A DNA stretch of 64,000 nucleotides from the NCBI GenBank assembly GCA_946188155.1, contig CAMHUC010000002.1, positions 1 to 64,000 of the forward strand, written 5' to 3'. The notes under the pieces were generated by a model. The model was not told where the DNA came from and did not search any database. It saw nothing but the letters and a program-made list of their open reading frames with translations. Both the position numbers and the translations under genes were made by a program. The first letter of the stretch is position 1, and every line of letters begins with the position of its first letter. Below are positions 24,785-35,066 of the stretch, in pieces. The stretch is from an uncultured bacterium. GTDB lineage: Bacteria; Bacteroidota; Bacteroidia; Bacteroidales; Bacteroidaceae.

Positions 24785-25561
24785 ATGGCACTAATCATCG
24801 GACTCCTGATCCCCCTCCTGGGAACCATGCTCGGGGCAGCCTTCGTATTCCTGATGAAGGACGAGATGTCGCCCCGGTTGCAGAAATCACTGTTGGGTTT
24901 CGCCTCGGGCGTGATGGTGGCGGCGTCGGTATGGTCGCTGCTCATTCCCGCCATGGAGATGGAGGCGGCACGCGGCCCCTGGTCGGTGCTGCCCGCCGCC
25001 GTGGGCTTCCTGCTGGGCATCGCCTTCCTGCTGCTGCTCGACGAGCTGACGCCCCACCTGCATATCGGCACCGACAAGCCCGAAGGCCCCCGCTCCCACC
25101 TCTCGCGCACGGCCATGCTGGCCCTGGCCGTCACCATCCACAACCTGCCCGAGGGCATGGCCGTGGGTGTGGTGTTCGCCGGGGCCGGGGAGGGCGCTGC
25201 CGGCCTGTCGCTGGCCAGCGCCCTGGCCGTCAGCATCGGCATTGCCATCCAGAACGTGCCCGAGGGGGCCATCATTTCCATGCCCATGCGTGCGGCAGGC
25301 AATACGAAGTGGCGCTCCTTCGTCATCGGCAGCCTCAGTGGCGCCGTCGAGCCGGTAGGTGCCCTGGCAGTGGTGCTGCTGGCCTCGCTGATGACGCCCG
25401 TGCTGCCCTATATGCTGGCCTTCGCCGCCGGGGCCATGTTCTATGTAGTGATTGAAGAATTGATTCCCGAAGCCAGCGAGGGCGAACACTCCAACCTCAG
25501 CACCATCGGCTTTGCCGTAGGCTTTGTGCTGATGATGGTGCTCGACGTGGTGATGGGATAA
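24785..25561 (+). CDS. ZIP-family metal (zinc) transporter
   Basis: A 258-aa inner-membrane protein with eight hydrophobic segments. The conserved ZIP motifs are HNLPEGMAVGVVFAG (TM4, about residues 119-133) and QNVPEGAIISMPM (TM5, about 158-170), which carry the metal ligands. A His-containing loop (DELTPHLHIG) lies between TM3 and TM4. It should import zinc or a related divalent metal. The pullulanase gene follows after 30 bp, so co-transcription is likely. Confidence 0.88.
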   Translation: MALIIGLLIPLLGTMLGAAFVFLMKDEMSPRLQKSLLGFASGVMVAASVWSLLIPAMEMEAARGPWSVLPAAVGFLLGIAFLLLLDELTPHLHIGTDKPEGPRSHLSRTAMLALAVTIHNLPEGMAVGVVFAGAGEGAAGLSLASALAVSIGIAIQNVPEGAIISMPMRAAGNTKWRSFVIGSLSGAVEPVGALAVVLLASLMTPVLPYMLAFAAGAMFYVVIEELIPEASEGEHSNLSTIGFAVGFVLMMVLDVVMG

Positions 25562-25591
25562 CTAAACAGTCAAATAAACTAAAACTAATTT

Positions 25592-27583
25592 ATGATGAAG
25601 ACATTATTAATAGCCATGCTACTGACAGTGACCACAGCCCTCGAGGCTCAGCAAGCCAGATTCCAGGAGATGACCTACACACCCGAGGCCACCACGTTCG
25701 AACTCTTTGCACCCTCCACGGCCAAGGCCGTCAAGGTGCGCATCTATAAGGAGGGCCTCGGCGGCAAGGCCCTCAAGACCGTCAGGATGCAGCCTGCCGG
25801 CAACGACCGCTGGACGGCCACCGTCCGGGGCGACCTGATGGGACGCTTCTACACCTTCGACATCGGGCGCGGCGAGTGCCCGGGTGTATTCGCCAAGGCC
25901 GTAGGCGTGAACGGACGCCGCGCTGCCATCATCGACATGGCCACGACCGCACCCGAGGGATGGGCCGACGACCGGCGACCCGTCTGCAAGTCGCCTGCCG
26001 ACCTGGTCATCTACGAGATGCACCACCGCGACTTCTCCATCGCCCGCCCCGATGCCCGCCATCCCGGCAAGTTCCTGGCACTCACCGAGCCGTGGGCCAT
26101 CGACCACCTCCGGCGGCTGGGCGTCAACGCCGTACACATCCTGCCAAGCTACGACTACGGCTCGGTGGACGAGACGCGCCTCGCTGACAACAAGTACAAC
26201 TGGGGCTACGACCCGGTGAACTACAACGTGCCCGAGGGCGGCTACAGCACCGACCCCTACCAGCCCGCCGCGCGCATCCGCGAGTTCAAGCAGATGGTGC
26301 AGGCCCTACACAAAGCCGGCATCCGCGTCATCCTCGACGTGGTATACAACCATACCTACGACATCGACCACTCCAACTTCCAGCTGACCTATCCGGACTA
26401 TTATTATAGAATCGAAGGGAGCGGTGTATACTCCAACGGCTCCGGCTGCGGCAACGAGACGGCCTCCGAGCAGCCCATGATGAGGCAGTTCATGATGGAG
26501 TCGGTGAAGTACTGGATCGACGAGTACCACATCGACGGCTTCCGCTTCGACCTGATGGGCGTTCACGACATTGAGACCATGAACCAGATACGGCAGATGG
26601 TGGACACCATCGACCCCACCATCTTTATCTATGGCGAGGGGTGGAGCGCCGGCCAGTGTGCCTATCCGCAGGAGAAACTCGGCATGAAGGCCAACATCCC
26701 GCAGATGCCCGGCATCGCTGCCTTCAGCGACGAGATGCGCGACGCACTGCGCGGACCCTTCTCCGACGACTCCAAGCCCGGATGGCTGGGCCTGGCCGAC
26801 GCCTCGGAGAAGGAGTCGCTGAAGTATGGCATTGCCGGCTGCATAGCCCATCCGCAGGTGGACATGGCGAAGGTGAATTACTCCAAGGCCCCGTGGGCCC
26901 TGCAGCCGACGCAGATGATCAGCTACGTCAGCTGCCATGATGACATGTGCCTCGTGGATAGGCTGAAGGCCTCCATCCCCGGATTATCCGGAAAACCCGG
27001 AATATCCGGAAAATCCGGAAATTCCGGTCTATCCGGAAAATCCGCCCAGCCCGCCCCACCCGCCGCCCCCCTCTCCGAGCTCATCCGCCTCGACCTGCTC
27101 GCCCAGACCGCCGTGTTCACCTCGCAGGGCGTGCCCTTCATGCTCAGCGGCGAGGAGCTGCTACGCGACAAAAAGGGCGTCCACAACAGCTTCGAATCCC
27201 CCGACAGCATCAACCACCTCGACTGGAGCAACCTCAGCCGCTATCCACAGGTGTTCAGCTACTATAGCGCCCTGATACAGCTACGTAAGAATCACCCCGC
27301 CTTCCGACTCGGCTCTGCCGACCTGGTGCGGCGCCACCTGGAGTTCCTCGACACCCCGGGGCAGGTGCTGGCCTACCGCCTGAAGAACTACGCCGGCCGC
27401 GACGACTGGCGCGACATCATCGTAGTGCTTAACGCCGGCAAGGAGCAGCAGCAGGTCGCCATCCCGAAGGGCACGTACACCGTCGTCTGCCGCGACGGCA
27501 TGATCAGCGAGCAGGGCATCGCTACAGTCGAGGGGCCTGTCGTCACCGTCGGCCCCCAGTCGGCACTTATCCTGCACAACTGA
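25592..27583 (+). CDS. pulA: Secreted type I pullulanase (GH13) with collagen-like insert
   Basis: A 663-aa enzyme that cleaves alpha-1,6 bonds of pullulan and starch branches. Signal peptide MMKTLLIAMLLTVTTALEA. An N-terminal CBM48-like domain is followed by the pullulanase signature YNWGYDPVNYNVPEG (about residue 206) and GH13 motifs: DVVYNHTYD, DGFRFDLMGVHD (nucleophile Asp), FIYGEGWS (acid Glu) and SCHDDMCLVDR. Right after the last motif there is an odd seven-triplet Gly-X-Y run (GLSGKPGISGKSGNSGLSGK) and a Pro/Ala linker before the helix that normally follows. It works with the SusA-like enzyme at 31.2 kb. Confidence 0.9.
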   Translation: MMKTLLIAMLLTVTTALEAQQARFQEMTYTPEATTFELFAPSTAKAVKVRIYKEGLGGKALKTVRMQPAGNDRWTATVRGDLMGRFYTFDIGRGECPGVFAKAVGVNGRRAAIIDMATTAPEGWADDRRPVCKSPADLVIYEMHHRDFSIARPDARHPGKFLALTEPWAIDHLRRLGVNAVHILPSYDYGSVDETRLADNKYNWGYDPVNYNVPEGGYSTDPYQPAARIREFKQMVQALHKAGIRVILDVVYNHTYDIDHSNFQLTYPDYYYRIEGSGVYSNGSGCGNETASEQPMMRQFMMESVKYWIDEYHIDGFRFDLMGVHDIETMNQIRQMVDTIDPTIFIYGEGWSAGQCAYPQEKLGMKANIPQMPGIAAFSDEMRDALRGPFSDDSKPGWLGLADASEKESLKYGIAGCIAHPQVDMAKVNYSKAPWALQPTQMISYVSCHDDMCLVDRLKASIPGLSGKPGISGKSGNSGLSGKSAQPAPPAAPLSELIRLDLLAQTAVFTSQGVPFMLSGEELLRDKKGVHNSFESPDSINHLDWSNLSRYPQVFSYYSALIQLRKNHPAFRLGSADLVRRHLEFLDTPGQVLAYRLKNYAGRDDWRDIIVVLNAGKEQQQVAIPKGTYTVVCRDGMISEQGIATVEGPVVTVGPQSALILHN

Positions 27584-27608
27584 TGTGAGCGGGGGAGCCT
27601 CCTCTCTA

Positions 27609-27745
27609 CAAATAGGAGCCTTCCTTTTCCAAACAGGAGCCTTCCTTTTCCAAACAGGAGGCTCCTCTTGCTCAAAGGGAGCCTTCCTTTTCACGATAGT
27701 AGGCTCCTGCCGACAGAAAACAGGCTCCTCCCGCTCGGAAGGGGA
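27609..27745. repeat. Minisatellite of about six 21-22-bp units
   Basis: Units of the form AAACAGGAGCCTTCCTTTTC repeat at 21-22 bp just after the pulA stop; two copies are nearly identical and four have diverged. Some units contain AGGAGGCTCCT palindromes. Read on the minus strand it yields PVWKRKA heptapeptides, an accident of the period. Confidence 0.65.
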
Positions 27746-27804
27746 ATCCTGGTCACTGAGAGTAGCCTGAATCGGCTCTATAGTGCATAGTTGTTATATC
27801 GTAA

Positions 27805-27872
27805 AAACATGTGTGCCATCTGTACCATCTGACACACCCGCGTGGCAGATGGTACAGATGGCACACATGTTT
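27805..27872. repeat. Perfect 27-bp inverted repeat
   Basis: The arm beginning AAACATGTGTGCCATC pairs without mismatch with its complement across a 14-nt loop. A 12-bp palindrome (GCGCGTACGCGC, 27897-27908) follows. The rest of the 507-bp gap between pulA and the isomerase gene holds the minisatellite and the isomerase promoter, and no gene. Confidence 0.8.
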
Positions 27873-27996
27873 CCTGTCATATCCAATACTATATATGCGC
27901 GTACGCGCGAGACCACCCTTCGCATCGCCATGCCTATTTGACCCGCCAACTGCCACGGAACCGCCATTTTTGCATAATTTACACAAAAGAAAAACT

Positions 27997-28045
27997 ATTT
28001 GATACAATTTGATAGGGTCGTTTCGGAAAATATCCGTAACTTTGC
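27997..28045 (+). promoter_or_regulatory. Isomerase promoter with paired ATTTGATA sites
   Basis: TAACTTTGC (28037-28045) is a good -7 box. ATTTGATA occurs at 27997-28004 and 28007-28014, 10 bp apart, in place of a well-spaced -33 element. Activator control is likely. Confidence 0.5.
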
Positions 28046-28090
28046 AGCCCGTAACTAAGCATTACTTTAATTTATTAACTTTATAAGAAT

Positions 28091-29587
28091 ATGAATAATG
28101 TACCTGTAATTAAGATTGGCATCGTGGCCGTGAGCCGCGACTGTTTCCCTGAGTCTCTGGCCGTGAACCGCCGCAAGGCCGTCATCGCAAAGTATGCTGA
28201 AAAGTATGGCACGGAGAATATCTACGAGTGCCCCATCTGCATCGTGGAGAGTGAGATTCACATGTGCCAGGCCCTCGAGGACATCAAGAAGGCCGGCTGC
28301 AACGCCCTCTGCGTCTATCTGGGCAACTTCGGCCCTGAGATTTCCGAGACCATGCTGGCCAAGTATTTCGACGGACCCGCCATGTTCATCGCTGCTGCCG
28401 AGGAGACCCAGCAGGACCTCATCGACGGTCGTGGCGACGCTTACTGCGGCATGCTCAATGCCAGCCACGCCCTCTCGCTGCGCAAGACCCGTGCCTATAT
28501 CCCCGAGGAGCCCGTGGGCGACGCCGGCCAGTGCGCCGACATGATCCACGAGTTCCTGCCCATCGCACGTGCCATCGTGGGCCTGAAGAACCTGAAGATC
28601 ATCAGCTTCGGTCCGCGCCCCAACAACTTCCTGGCCTGCAACGCCCCCATCCGTGCGCTCTATGACCTCGACGTGGAGATCGAGGAGAACTCGGAGCTCG
28701 ACCTGCTGGAGTCCTTCCAGAAGCACCAGGGCGACCCCCGCATCGACGACGTGGTGAAGGACATGGTGGCAGAACTGGGCACCGGCAACAAGATTCCCAG
28801 CGTGCTGCCCAAGCTGGCTCAGTATGAGCTGACACTCTGCGACTGGCTGGAGGCTCACAAGGGCTGCCGACAGTTCGTGACGCTCACCACGAAGTGCTGG
28901 CCCGCCTTCCAGACCATGTTCGGCTTCGTGCCCTGCTACGTGAACAGCCGTCTGACCAGCCGCGGCATCCCCGTGAGCTGCGAGGTGGACATCTACGGCA
29001 CCCTGTCGGAGTACATCGGCACCTGCATCAGCGAGGACGCCGTGACGCTGCTCGACATCAACAACACCGTGCCTCAGGATATGTACGAGGAGAGCATCAA
29101 GGGCAAGAAGTTCGCCTGCGACACCTATACCGAGAAGGAAATCTTCATGGGCTTCCACTGCGGTAACACCGCCAGCTCGAAGGTATGCAACTGCCAGATG
29201 TGCTTCCAGCGCATCATGGCCCGCGCACTGCCCGTAGAGGTGACCAACGGTACGCTGGAGGGCGACATCCAGCCGGGTCTGGCCACTATCTACCGCCTGC
29301 AGTCGACGGCCGACACCAAGTTGCGTGCCTACATCGCCCAGGGCGAGGTGATCCCTGTGGCTACCCGTTCGTTCGGTTCCATCGGCATCTTCGGCATCAA
29401 GAACATGAGCCGCTTCTACCGCCACGTGCTCATCGAGAAGCACTATCCGCACCACTGCGCCGTGATGTTCGGCCACCAGGGCAAGTATCTCTGGGAGGTG
29501 CTCAAGTACATGGGCATCCCCGTGGACGAGATCGACTACAACTTCCCCAAGGGCGACTTCTACCCCACGGAGAACCCCTTCGCTTAA
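28091..29587 (+). CDS. L-fucose/L-arabinose isomerase family protein
   Basis: A 498-aa cytoplasmic protein of the FucI/AraA fold. The N-terminal sugar-isomerase domain begins IKIGIVAVSRDCFPESLA and contains CVYLGNFGPE and FIAAAEETQQDL. The C-terminal half has CEVDIYGTLSEYIG, FHCGNT and HHCAVMFGHQGKYLWEV, with acidic and histidine residues suited to metal binding. These proteins interconvert aldoses and ketoses (fucose, arabinose); the Bacteroidota subgroup is rarely tested, so the substrate is open. It is a single gene ending in a strong terminator. Confidence 0.8.
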   Translation: MNNVPVIKIGIVAVSRDCFPESLAVNRRKAVIAKYAEKYGTENIYECPICIVESEIHMCQALEDIKKAGCNALCVYLGNFGPEISETMLAKYFDGPAMFIAAAEETQQDLIDGRGDAYCGMLNASHALSLRKTRAYIPEEPVGDAGQCADMIHEFLPIARAIVGLKNLKIISFGPRPNNFLACNAPIRALYDLDVEIEENSELDLLESFQKHQGDPRIDDVVKDMVAELGTGNKIPSVLPKLAQYELTLCDWLEAHKGCRQFVTLTTKCWPAFQTMFGFVPCYVNSRLTSRGIPVSCEVDIYGTLSEYIGTCISEDAVTLLDINNTVPQDMYEESIKGKKFACDTYTEKEIFMGFHCGNTASSKVCNCQMCFQRIMARALPVEVTNGTLEGDIQPGLATIYRLQSTADTKLRAYIAQGEVIPVATRSFGSIGIFGIKNMSRFYRHVLIEKHYPHHCAVMFGHQGKYLWEVLKYMGIPVDEIDYNFPKGDFYPTENPFA

Positions 29588-29599
29588 TTAAGAGTTTAG

Positions 29600-29632
29600 A
29601 ATCCCCGCTCGAAGGCCGAGCGGGGATTTTTA
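29600..29632 (+). terminator. Rho-independent terminator after the isomerase gene
   Basis: AATCCCCGCTC pairs with GAGCGGGGATT (11 bp, 7-nt loop), followed by TTTTATA. Confidence 0.88.
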
Positions 29633-29807
29633 TAACGCAGTGCTGATAGGGGTGGTCTGAATATTTTTTGTGTATACACCTTGATGTGCATCTCTATGCG
29701 CTTGGCGCCACTGTTGATATACAAAGGGCAGGGCTTTGGATGGTTCAGCCTGTCACGTGCCTGCCCGGCGGCATCGCCGGGTGGCTTTCCGCTGGGTGTC
29801 GGGCTGT

Positions 29808-31049
<1,242 letters not shown>

Positions 31050-31078
31050 TTAGCGTTGTTACTACTTTGGTTTCGGGG

Positions 31079-31180
31079 GCAAAATTACTAATTTTAATCC
31101 ATTGTGCAAACGTTTTTCCTCGCGAAAAGTCTTAATCAGTGTTAATCCGGCTGTTCTGTGGCCGAAAATGCCTATCTTTG
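31079..31180. promoter_or_regulatory. Divergent promoters of the CE1 and SusA-like genes
   Basis: The minus strand has TAATTTTGC (31079-31087) for the esterase and the plus strand TATCTTTG (31173-31180) for the amylase. Both fit TAnnTTTG. Neither has a perfectly placed TTTG. Confidence 0.6.
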
Positions 31181-31198
31181 CACCAGCCAAACTAAAAA

Positions 31199-33130
31199 AT
31201 GATTATGCGACGAATTTTATTCCTAACCGCCATCCTGATGGCAAACGTAATGACAATGAGTGCAGCAAAGAAGAGTGTGATCGACAGGATCGAGCCTACC
31301 GACTGGTTCGTGGGGATGAAGAATCCACGGGTGCAGCTGATGGTCTACGGAAAGGGCATACGCGACGTGGAGAGCGTGACGACCGACTATCCCGGCGTCG
31401 CCATCGACAGCCTGGTGCGCCTCGACTCGCCCAACTACCTGTTAGTATATATGAATCTCAGCGGTGCCCAGCCGGGCACGATGACGCTGAAGTTTGGCAA
31501 GACGAAGGTGCCTTACCAACTGAAGCAGCGCGAGATGGCGGGCGAGAAGCGCATGGGATTCACCAATGCCGACGTGCTATACATGCTCATGCCCGACCGC
31601 TTCGCGCAGGGCACCGGCCATCAGAAGCAGGTGAAGGGCATGCGAGCCTATACGGAGGACCGCACGAAGCCCTCGCTGCGCCACGGCGGCGACCTGAACG
31701 GCATACGCGAGCACCTGGACTACTTCAAGGAGCTCGGCGTGACGGCACTCTGGCTAACACCCGTATTAGAGAACGACTCGCCCGACACCCCCAACGGCTA
31801 CTCCACCTACCACGGCTACGCCACCACCAACTACTATCGCGTGGACCCGCGCTTCGGCACCAACGACGACTACCGCCGACTCTGCGACGAGGCCCACCAG
31901 AAGGGACTGAAGGTAGTGATGGACATGATCTTCAACCACTCGGGATTCGAGCACCCCTGGACCCACGACATGCCATCACGCGACTGGCTCAACACCCCCG
32001 AATGGCTCACCGAGGACAGCAGCGGCCGAGACCCCATGACGGGATTCACCGCCAACAGCGACGGCTCGGCACCCCAGAAGAGCAAATACCTGCAGACGTC
32101 GTATAAGCTCACCCCGGTCGTGGACCCCTACGCATCGAAGGTAGACCTGCGCGAGACCACCGAGGGCTGGTTCGTGCCCTCCATGCCCGACCTCAACCAG
32201 CGCAACCCCCACCTGATGCGCTACCTCATACAGAACAGCATCTGGTGGATAGAGACAGTGGGCATCGACGGCATTCGCATGGACACCTATCCATACGCCT
32301 TCGCCGACGGCATGGCACAGTGGATGAAGGAACTCAACGACGAATACCCCAACTTCAACACCGTAGGCGAGACGTGGGTCACTGAGCCCGCCTATACAGC
32401 GGCGTGGCAGGACGGATTCGGGACATCAAGAACCTATCTGAAGACCGTCATGGACTTCAGCTTCTTCGACAAGCTCAACCAGGCCAAGAACGAGGAGACC
32501 GACGGCTGGTGGAACGGGCTGAACCGGCTATACAACTCCTTCGTCTACGACTACCTCTATCCGAACCCGGCGAGCGTGATGGCTTTCATCGAGAACCACG
32601 ACACCGACCGATTCCTCGGCAACGGCCGCGACACGCTGGCACTGAAGCAGGCTCTGGCACTGCTGCTCACCGTCAGGCGCATACCGCAGCTCTACTATGG
32701 CACGGAGATACTGATGAACGGCACCAAGGAGGTGACCGACGGCAACGTGCGCAAGGACTTCCCCGGCGGATTCCCCGGCGACGAGCACAACGCCTTTACG
32801 CGCGAGGGGCGCTCGAAGGCCGAGCAGGCCATGTTCGCATGGACCAGCCGACTGCTACACTGGCGGCAGAACAACGACGTGATCATCCGCGGCTCGCAGA
32901 CGCAGTTCATACCCTACAACGGCATCTACGTCATAGCACGCCAGTATCAGGGACGCACGGCGCTCACCGTGCTCAACGGCACCTCGAAGACAGCCACGCT
33001 CGACCCGGAGCGCTACGCCGAGGTCATCGGCGGAAACACCCGGGCCAAGGACATCCTCACCGGTCGCTACTATGACCTGTCGAAGCCCTTCGACCTCAAG
33101 CCGCGACAGTCGCTCGTGCTCGAATATTAA
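31199..33130 (+). CDS. SusA-like neopullulanase/cyclomaltodextrinase (GH13)
   Basis: A 643-aa periplasmic alpha-glucanase. A signal peptide (about 1-22) precedes an N-terminal cyclomaltodextrinase N-domain (IDRIEPTDWFVGMKNPRVQL), the GH13 barrel and a C-terminal domain ending KPFDLKPRQSLVLEY. Catalytic motifs are VVMDMIFNHSG, DGIRMDTYPYA (nucleophile Asp, about residue 360), VGETWV (acid Glu) and FIENHDTDR. The match to SusA-type enzymes is close, but no susC/susD pair is in the window. The next start 6 bp in (MRRIL) is an alternative. It complements the pullulanase in starch breakdown. Confidence 0.88.
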   Translation: MIMRRILFLTAILMANVMTMSAAKKSVIDRIEPTDWFVGMKNPRVQLMVYGKGIRDVESVTTDYPGVAIDSLVRLDSPNYLLVYMNLSGAQPGTMTLKFGKTKVPYQLKQREMAGEKRMGFTNADVLYMLMPDRFAQGTGHQKQVKGMRAYTEDRTKPSLRHGGDLNGIREHLDYFKELGVTALWLTPVLENDSPDTPNGYSTYHGYATTNYYRVDPRFGTNDDYRRLCDEAHQKGLKVVMDMIFNHSGFEHPWTHDMPSRDWLNTPEWLTEDSSGRDPMTGFTANSDGSAPQKSKYLQTSYKLTPVVDPYASKVDLRETTEGWFVPSMPDLNQRNPHLMRYLIQNSIWWIETVGIDGIRMDTYPYAFADGMAQWMKELNDEYPNFNTVGETWVTEPAYTAAWQDGFGTSRTYLKTVMDFSFFDKLNQAKNEETDGWWNGLNRLYNSFVYDYLYPNPASVMAFIENHDTDRFLGNGRDTLALKQALALLLTVRRIPQLYYGTEILMNGTKEVTDGNVRKDFPGGFPGDEHNAFTREGRSKAEQAMFAWTSRLLHWRQNNDVIIRGSQTQFIPYNGIYVIARQYQGRTALTVLNGTSKTATLDPERYAEVIGGNTRAKDILTGRYYDLSKPFDLKPRQSLVLEY

Positions 33131-33157
33131 GTAATCGTTAAAAAATAAGTTGGTATT

Positions 33158-33249
33158 ATCTCGGGGGCGCGGGGGCGCGAGGATAGTTTTGTCGGATGAA
33201 ATCAAGGACCGAATCTATTCTCGCGCCCCCGCGCCTACGTACCCCCGAG
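33158..33249. repeat. GC-rich imperfect inverted repeat
   Basis: CTCGGGGGCGCGGGGGCGCG near 33158 is complementary to the right side (CGCGCCCCCGCGCC ... CCCCCGAG), with an 8-nt insert in one arm and about 40 bp between them. It lies between the SusA-like gene and the regulator and may act as a terminator or be an inserted repeat. Confidence 0.5.
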
Positions 33250-33361
33250 CCCCGGCGTGCCCGTTCCTTAAAAAATCTAAAAAGTTCCCTCCCCAAAGGA
33301 CAATGTTCTGACTTTTTTATTACCTTTGTATTCCGCAAGTCTATTATGAGAGAGGAATCAC

Positions 33362-35062
33362 ATGAAGAAGATACTATTAGCCACCGTGATGACAATCATA
33401 TCCCTGCTGACCGGCAGGGCCAAGGGCAGTCTGCCCGACTCGCTGCTCACCATCGACAAGGCTTACACCTATACCCTCTCCGACACCGACACCTCGCTGG
33501 CCATCCTCAAGACCATGCGCGAGCGACATCTGGAACCCGACTGGCAGATCAGCCTCTGCGAGGGCGACGTGTATATCAACAACCGACAGATGCGACGGGC
33601 CATACCGTGCTACGAAGCCGCACTCGACGACCCGCAGCTCAGCGACAGCCTGCGCATGGCCATCTATAAACGCATGATGGACGTCTACGACCTGCTGCAG
33701 GACCACCAGCGGCTTACCTACTATATCTACCAACTCAGGGAACTGGCCCTGAAGCAAGGCGACAGCCATTTCATCGCACTGGCCGACTTCATGGCCGGCA
33801 AGCATTTCCACCACCATGGCGACAGACAGCAGGGCTACGACCTATGCCGAAAAGCCCTGGAGATGATGAAGGAGTCGGCCAACGACCGCAGGCTCATCGA
33901 GCTGCGGGCCTTCTACGCTGAATTTGTGAAGATGTACACGCACGACGGCCGCTACGACGACGCCATGAGGGCCTCGCTGCTACAGGAGCAGGCGGCCAGG
34001 GAGAAGTCGCCACTGGCGATGCAGAAGCTCGACGAGCGGGCACTGCGGCGCGTCTATGCCCTCAGGGCTTCCATGCTGGCCAAGGCCGGGCGGATGGAGG
34101 AGGCCGATGCCGCCTACGCCCTTTGGCAGCAGACCACTGGCGGCAATGCCATCGACGACCGGGAGATCATCGACTACCTCATCATCAGCGGCCATGGCCA
34201 GGAGGCGCAGACCGTCATCCGCCGCTACCGTGACTTCCTCAGCAGTCAGGGCGACTCCATCTCCTTCGGTATGCTCAGTATGCTCTACAATGATGCTCGT
34301 GTGCTGCTCGACTTGGGGCAGATGGAGCGTGCTGGCGACAATCTCAGTGTGGTTACGCGCATCGCCGACAGCCTGCATGTACGTGCCGCGAGGAGTCAGA
34401 TGAGCGTCACCTACCAGCTGCTGAAGGAGCAGAAGGAGGCGCATCGCCGACAGATGGTGATCAGCTGGCTCGTGGCCCTGCTCATACTGCTGGTAATCAT
34501 GGCCCTTGCCGTAATATATTATAATGGTATCATCCGTAAGCGAAACAAGGCATTCCTGAAGGTGCTCAACCGCCTGGATGCCTACCGCAACGCCAATATC
34601 GGGGCAGAGGGCGACCTTCAGGATCAGCCCGACGGTCAGGAGGGAACGGAGGGCGGCCCGCAGACCCTGTCGCAGGATGACGACGAGCGGCTGTTCGTGG
34701 AGATGGACCGCCAGGTGACGCGCCAGCGCCTCTTCCTGAAGCCCGACCTGAGCCGCGACGACCTGATGCGACTCATCGGTGTCGACAAGAACCGCTTCGG
34801 ACGGATGATCAGCCGCTATTCTGATGCCTCCAACGCCTCAGTATATATCAATACCAAGCGGGCGGAGTATGGCGCACAGCTCATCAAGAGCCATCCCGAA
34901 TACACCATAGCCTCCATAGCCGAGGCCTGCGGCCTGCAGAATACCGTGACATTCAACCGCGCCTTCAAGCGCGTGTTCGGCATCACGCCGTCGGAGTACC
35001 GGGCCGACATCGAAGCCTCGCGCAGCGGCAGTCATGTAGAGATGCCACACGACGGGAAATAA
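33362..35062 (+). CDS. TPR-containing membrane regulator with AraC-type DNA-binding domain
   Basis: A 566-aa protein. Signal or anchor helix at 1-20, then a periplasmic TPR-like helical region (about 30-370: GDVYINNRQMRRAIPCYEAA and similar). One transmembrane helix follows (about 375-397, VISWLVALLILLVIMALAV), and a cytoplasmic AraC helix-turn-helix sits at about 455-550 (TIASIAEACGLQNTVTFNRA, FKRVFGITPSEYR). The layout resembles one-protein sensors of the periplasm in Bacteroidota. Its neighbours suggest control of the starch genes or of the fimbrial locus; the ligand is unknown. A TACCTTTG box (33321-33328) precedes it. Confidence 0.85.
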   Translation: MKKILLATVMTIISLLTGRAKGSLPDSLLTIDKAYTYTLSDTDTSLAILKTMRERHLEPDWQISLCEGDVYINNRQMRRAIPCYEAALDDPQLSDSLRMAIYKRMMDVYDLLQDHQRLTYYIYQLRELALKQGDSHFIALADFMAGKHFHHHGDRQQGYDLCRKALEMMKESANDRRLIELRAFYAEFVKMYTHDGRYDDAMRASLLQEQAAREKSPLAMQKLDERALRRVYALRASMLAKAGRMEEADAAYALWQQTTGGNAIDDREIIDYLIISGHGQEAQTVIRRYRDFLSSQGDSISFGMLSMLYNDARVLLDLGQMERAGDNLSVVTRIADSLHVRAARSQMSVTYQLLKEQKEAHRRQMVISWLVALLILLVIMALAVIYYNGIIRKRNKAFLKVLNRLDAYRNANIGAEGDLQDQPDGQEGTEGGPQTLSQDDDERLFVEMDRQVTRQRLFLKPDLSRDDLMRLIGVDKNRFGRMISRYSDASNASVYINTKRAEYGAQLIKSHPEYTIASIAEACGLQNTVTFNRAFKRVFGITPSEYRADIEASRSGSHVEMPHDGK

Positions 35063-35066
35063 CATG

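Noticed and set aside
24604-25326. 240-aa minus-strand ORF over the ZIP gene
   Set aside because: Antisense to a clear ZIP transporter and starts within a serine-rich shadow; its end lies in the MITE-like element.
27281-27694. 137-aa minus-strand ORF with KRKAPVW heptapeptides
   Set aside because: The heptapeptides come from the 21-bp minisatellite and the rest is antisense to pulA.
28067-29476. 469-aa minus-strand ORF
   Set aside because: Antisense shadow of the isomerase-family gene; His/Ala/Val-rich without motifs.
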